A DNA stretch of 64,000 bases from the NCBI GenBank assembly GCA_027625915.1, contig JANTQA010000029.1, positions 6,138,001-6,202,000 on the forward strand, in the 5' to 3' direction. The stretch is from Anaeramoeba flamelloides. Taxonomy: Eukaryota > Metamonada > Anaeramoebidae. Positions 60,209-64,000 of the stretch are shown here, one piece after another. The position numbers and the translations under genes are program-made. Each line of letters starts with the position of its first letter. The first letter of the stretch is position 1. Below the pieces are notes generated by a model. That model had not been told where the DNA came from. It saw only the letters and a program-made list of their open reading frames with translations, and ran no database searches.

Positions 60209-61257
60209 TATATTTTAAAACTTTTGATTTCCTCTATGTTCTTGTACTAAAATATCAAAAAAATAAATTCTCATTCCAAATTCTTTATTTTAGTATTCAT
60301 TCTTAAGAAATCAAAATTTTTAATTCAAATTGGGAAATATTTTGTAATCAAATAATGATTTAAATAAAAAAATCGAAACCAAAATAATTAAAAATAAATA
60401 TTGTTTTATAAATGGATTTTATGATATATAAGATAGAATTAAATTCAAATTTGCCAAAAATAGATTTAAGAACAATCTTTTTAATAAAAAAAAATGAATT
60501 CTTCATTTGGGGTGGGGGCCACTATGAGTGAAATAGAGTTTACATTTATAAAAACAAGATTTTTTTTGTAATAAATCTTTAATCTAACTCTACAAAACTT
60601 TATCAATAAAATATGAAAGTTTTCAAATATTTTTCAATTCTAGATTCTAAATTAAAATGAAGATTTCTTATATTTTCTAAATTTTTATACCATTTTCGGA
60701 TTAATAAATAACAAATATTTATATCTAATTTCAAAAAAAGTGTTACTAACCATTGGTTAAAATAATAAAAACTTTTTCTAAATCAACTAAAAATGAACAA
60801 TATCTTAATTTTATTTGTCTTTCCTTTTTTGATCTTTGGACATAAATCATTTTTTTTCAGAATTAGATTTTAACAGTAAATACTATATGTTTAGAGGAGT
60901 GATAATGTAACTGTTGTAAAGCAGTTATTGCCAATATGAAAGTCCAAGAGGATCGAGTATTTAGACTAAAAATATTTTTTGTTTATCGAGTATTTTCTTT
61001 AAAAACCCATACATAAGTAATTTGAAATAAAAAAAGGTGTTTATAATAAATAAAACAACTGATTCTTTGAAACTTCATCTAATTGGTTTGAATATTTATT
61101 TACTCTTATGAAAAATAAAATAAGAATTGGAACACAAATCCTCTAAATTTATGTGTTGGATCAAATTCTTGAGAGAATTGACCTCATCCACTTCCAGTGG
61201 ATACAATAATATCACTATTAATTATGCTTTGGGATTCGAGGGCACACGTCAAATATA
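60209..61257. other. AT-rich spacer with scraps of repeats
   Basis: A single family C-like end (CACTATGAGTGAAATAGAGT) lies at about 60522-60541. A short open stretch near 60926-61017 (IANMKVQEDRVFRLKIFFVY) after CAG could be a relic exon, but nothing supports it further. Confidence 0.4.
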
Positions 61258-61411
61258 AACTCTTTTTCAGTAAAAGGGGCCCAGTTTTATTGAAGAAATG
61301 GAAGACATTCTATGAGTTTAATTCATTACTCTTATCAAACTAAAATTTTCATTTTTTAGATCAAAATCATTTTTTCTCATTTTGTAAAATTATGTTTTTT
61401 TTGTTTTTTTG

Positions 61412-61447
<36 letters not shown>

Positions 61448-61813
61448 TTTTTAAAATTAACTTTGAAAAAAAAATGTTTGAAAAACGAAATAAACATTAA
61501 GAAAAGTTAAGCTTTGTATGTTCTTTTAAAATCCATACATTTACAAGTAAAAAATCTTATTATCAACAATTTTAATTTCCTAAAGAAATTGAGAATTTTG
61601 CACGAGACGTTCCAATGAATGGGGCCCAAAAAATTTTTTAACATTTTTTTTTTTTTGAAATTTATGGTTTGTTCAGGGTTTTCTTTTATAATTATGGACA
61701 CTTATAAGAAGTTTATTATTTCTGGTATTTCTAAACAATCTAAGTTTGGTTGATTCTTAAAAATAAAGTGACTTTTTCATTTTTGGCTGGGCCCCTTTGA
61801 GTGAAATGGAGTT
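61258..61813. mobile_element. Family C element, copy 3 (best preserved)
   Basis: The 556-base element has TA flanks (61256-61257, 61814-61815). The left end AACTCTTTTTCAGTAAAAGG continues into GGCCCAG. The right end CTGGGCCCCTTTGAGTGAAA continues into TGGAGTT and is its inverted form. The interior has a T33 run (61413-61445) and no ORF. Confidence 0.82.
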
Positions 61814-62273
61814 TAGAATGGTATATTTTAATAGGGCAATAAAATAATAAAATAAATAAAATTTTATTTAAAAAGTAGTAAAAAAATTTTTTTTGAAAGA
61901 AATATTTTTATTATATTGATTTTAAATAAAAAATTCATGATTATTATTAATTATTTTAAGTTTCTATCTTCTTATATCGGATTTAAAATATTTGTAATTT
62001 ACATATTTGTAAATCCAAGAAAGTAAAACACTGCGGTTTGTATGAGAAAAATAATAAATAAGATATAATTTTTGTTTCTTGTTTTAACAAAATATTGTTC
62101 TACTATTGATTTAAAAGTATTAATCTATTAAATTGTTTTATATATTTTTTTTGATAAAGAATTAAGTGTAATCAAAGTTAGGTAGGAAAAGAAGAAAAAA
62201 ATTAGAGTTTAAAAAAAGATAAAAGGGTAAATTTTCCAAAATATTTGTAGATAAAAATAAAAAGGCAACTTAC
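61814..62273. other. Region holding the undefined 3' end of YIF1
   Basis: On the minus strand the YIF1 exon ends in GTAAGT at 62273. A terminal exon may follow, for example after TACAAACCGCAG near 62030 (CFTFLDLQICKL then stop). Without splicing, the frame would instead stop at 62202. Confidence 0.35.
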
Positions 62274-62523
62274 AAGAAAATAGCCAACTGGGATGCTTGT
62301 AATGATTAAAACAACAAGATATACCCTTTTTCCAAAGATGATCCCAATGATAGAAGGTAAAAGAATTCCGGTAAATTTGTATCCAGTGTAAGCAAGAAAG
62401 TCAAGCCAAGGAAGTTTAATATCTGTGCTCATTAAATAAAATAAGAATTTATATATTAAAATCTCCATTAAAGTAGTAATTAAACCAGACAGCGATAATT
62501 TTCCAAATAGTTCTGGTGAAAAA
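62274..62523 (-). CDS. YIF1: YIF1 family protein, C-terminal membrane exon (partial gene)
   Basis: YIF1 is a multi-pass ER/Golgi protein that acts with YIP1 in COPII vesicle traffic. This exon lies between a TATAG acceptor and a GTAAGT donor. It encodes FSPELFGKLSLSGLITTLME, then ILIYKFLFYLMSTDIKLPWL, DFLAYTGYKFTGILLPSIIG and IIFGKRVYLVVLIITSIPVG. FSPE followed by a helix, then LDxxAYxGYKFxG and a further helix, is the conserved YIF1 C-terminal pattern of plants and animals. The exon begins in phase 2 and ends in phase 0. The N-terminal exon(s) were not identified with confidence; the exon at 63515-63627 is in a compatible phase. An internal ATG (62468) is not a natural start because the conserved FSPE lies upstream of it. 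Confidence 0.8.
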
Positions 62524-63514
62524 CTATATTCATTTGAAGTTTTTATTATTTGAAATAAAAGCGAAGTAATTATTAAATATTAGTATTTTATGTATTTAAT
62601 TTTGTTATAGTTTTTTAGTTTTGTCATTCAAAAATTGAAAAAAGTAATCAATCAAAATCACATAAAAAAATAGAACCAAAAACAGAATCAGAAAAAAATC
62701 CGATAAAAGAATTGAAAAAAGGATCAGAACCAGAATCAGAAATAGACGCGAAATTGTTAAAATAAAATATTTAAAAATGAATTAAATGAGTCTCGTATTA
62801 AAACCATTTGATTGATTTATAAAAATAAAAAGAATTATTTGTTGTTTTTGGTTTTTCCAGTTTAATAATATTTTTGGTTTAAGATAACAAAGATATTGAA
62901 AGATTTTTTTATTTTGAAAAAATTTACAAGTTGATTTAATTGTTCAAATAAAAAATCTATAATTCTATGATTTGGTTGTTAAACTTTATTTCTACCGAAA
63001 ATTTTTCAAACCTAAAATGAGGAGAATTGTTTATCTAAGGCATTTCCAAAAAATTGGTGCAATTTTTTTTATTGTTTATAGGTTTTTTTTTTAATTACTC
63101 TTATTTGCTCTAATTCCAAAATAAAGTGGGTATTTTTTTTTACATTTCATAAAAAAGCATCTTTGTTAGTTGAGTTATTCCTTAATTGACAATACCAACT
63201 TGTGTGAAATATTAATACTGATTGGATTAATGACTATGGTATTTAAATCAAAATATGTTTGTTGAAATATTTCCAAAAAAATGAAAAAAAACGCATACTT
63301 TTTTTGGAGAAAACGATGCATGGTTAATTTCAAGAAAAAAATGGAAATATGGAAAGGGTCCAAACGATTTTTGAAACAATAAAATATTAGATATAAGTTT
63401 TTCATACTGTAATTGGAAATTTTGTCGAGATTAAACATCTTTGGAAAAAATATTTTATGATTAAAAAGAAAAAAATAATCACCAATTGACACCTTTAAGA
63501 TTCTCATCACTTAC
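62524..63514. other. Intron or intergenic region upstream of the YIF1 exon
   Basis: No YIF1 transmembrane exon is visible on the minus strand. On the plus strand, 62614-62764 is a Lys/Glu/Ser-rich open stretch (KTESEKNPIKELKKGSEPES) with a TTTTTTAG acceptor before it and a TAA after it. It has no upstream partner and is not called. Confidence 0.35.
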
Positions 63515-63627
63515 CGTGGATTTTCTCCAAACTCAAGCAGTGGATTACCACAAAAAAGGATATTGATAAATTTCTCTTCTTTTGGTTGAAAAAATACAAA
63601 GAACAAAAAAAAAAAAGATCTTAGATT
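63515..63627 (-). CDS. Candidate exon, gene uncertain (possibly upstream YIF1)
   Basis: Between TTTTCAG and GTAAGT, one frame is open and reads FFQPKEEKFINILFCGNPLL then EFGENPR, ending in phase 2. That phase fits the YIF1 exon at 62523, which would give GENPR-FSPE. The sequence is not obviously like the YIF1 first membrane segment, so this may belong to another gene that leaves the window. Confidence 0.35.
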
Positions 63628-64000
63628 CTGAAAAAAAAAAAAAATTCAATTAACCAAAAAAAGTATAAAAGAATGTCTTTGACAAAAAATTCAATTAAAA
63701 AAAAAAACTTTCAAAGTCTTTTCAATTCCAAAAAATCAAATTTAGAAAAAAATAAATTGTTTCTTCTTTTATCTTTTCAAATCGTTAAATTTCTTCAATT
63801 GTCAAACAAATTGATTTCTTTAAATATAAAATCAATTTAATTTGATCCAATTTGTGGTTATTTTGTAATTCTCTGAATTTGACCAAGTAAGGATTTTGTA
63901 TCATTCTTTAGATAAAAATAACTCATTTGAAAAATGAAAAAAATGAAAAAAAAAAATCTAGAGATCTCATAAAGCCAAAAGACGACACTAAAAAACTAGA
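63628..64000. other. AT-rich edge of window
   Basis: No feature is recognised. Confidence 0.4.

Noticed and set aside
61150..61250. GC-richer patch with GATTCGAGGG, checked as a tRNA
   Set aside because: No acceptor stem or anticodon arm can be paired around it.
62614..62764. Plus-strand Lys/Glu/Ser-rich open stretch with an acceptor-like TTTTTTAG
   Set aside because: It looks like the tail of a low-complexity protein, but no upstream exon exists on the plus strand and YIF1 occupies the other strand next to it.
63515..63627. Adenosine kinase N terminus suggested by ILFCGNPLLE
   Set aside because: The GNPLL string alone is weak. None of the later adenosine kinase motifs occur in the remaining minus-strand sequence.

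Overview
This is an AT-rich nuclear window from a eukaryotic microbe. The genes are eukaryote-specific: eIF3b, a Ufd2/UBE4-type ubiquitin ligase, a G-protein beta subunit, ADAT2, an RGS protein, a phosphatidylinositol phosphate kinase, YIF1 and two homeodomain proteins. Several are split by GT-AG introns. TAA and TGA both end genes, and no stop codon needs to be read as sense, so the standard code fits. Many proteins carry long Lys/Glu or Lys/Asn low-complexity stretches, and intergenic DNA is dominated by A/T homopolymers. I infer a free-living amoeboid protist. The Lys/Glu-rich proteins, homeobox genes and G-protein/phosphoinositide signalling would fit an Anaeramoeba-like lineage, but the sequence alone does not prove that.

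Layout. 1-1611 (-) is the 5' part of eIF3b. 4686-8186 (-) is the E4 ubiquitin ligase. 11671-13873 (+) is a six-exon G-beta gene that reassembles to 339 codons. 18841-19422 (+) holds one or two unrecognised exons, followed by ADAT2 at 19553-20299 (+). 24731-28063 (+) is an RGS-DUF547 protein. 30830-33063 (-) is a homeodomain protein whose frame is split at a 42-base homopolymer. 40537-41562 (+) is a second homeodomain protein. 46498-50657 (+) is a multi-pass membrane protein with a 3.2 kb intron. 53756-54949 (-) is a PIP kinase missing its 5' exons. 57123-58113 (-) is an unrecognised coiled-coil protein. 62274-62523 (-) is a YIF1 exon.

Only about a quarter of the window is coding. Much of the rest is built from short non-autonomous inverted-repeat elements. 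Family A is about 490-500 bp with long terminal inverted repeats (TIRs) and TA flanks (three copies). Family B is about 180-200 bp, begins CAGTC and has TA flanks (three copies and a solo end). Family C is about 550 bp with AACTC ends and TA flanks (three copies). Several other elements are bounded by TTAA. No transposase gene was found. The TA-flanked ends resemble Tc1/mariner-derived MITEs and the TTAA-flanked ones resemble piggyBac-type target sites; these assignments are inference.

Functionally, three genes belong to heterotrimeric G-protein and phosphoinositide signalling at the plasma membrane (G-beta, RGS, PIP kinase). Others are housekeeping: translation initiation, tRNA wobble editing, ubiquitin chain extension and ER-Golgi transport. 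They are not arranged as operons. All coordinates were read by eye, and exon boundaries rest on splice consensus, codon phase and family similarity rather than transcripts.
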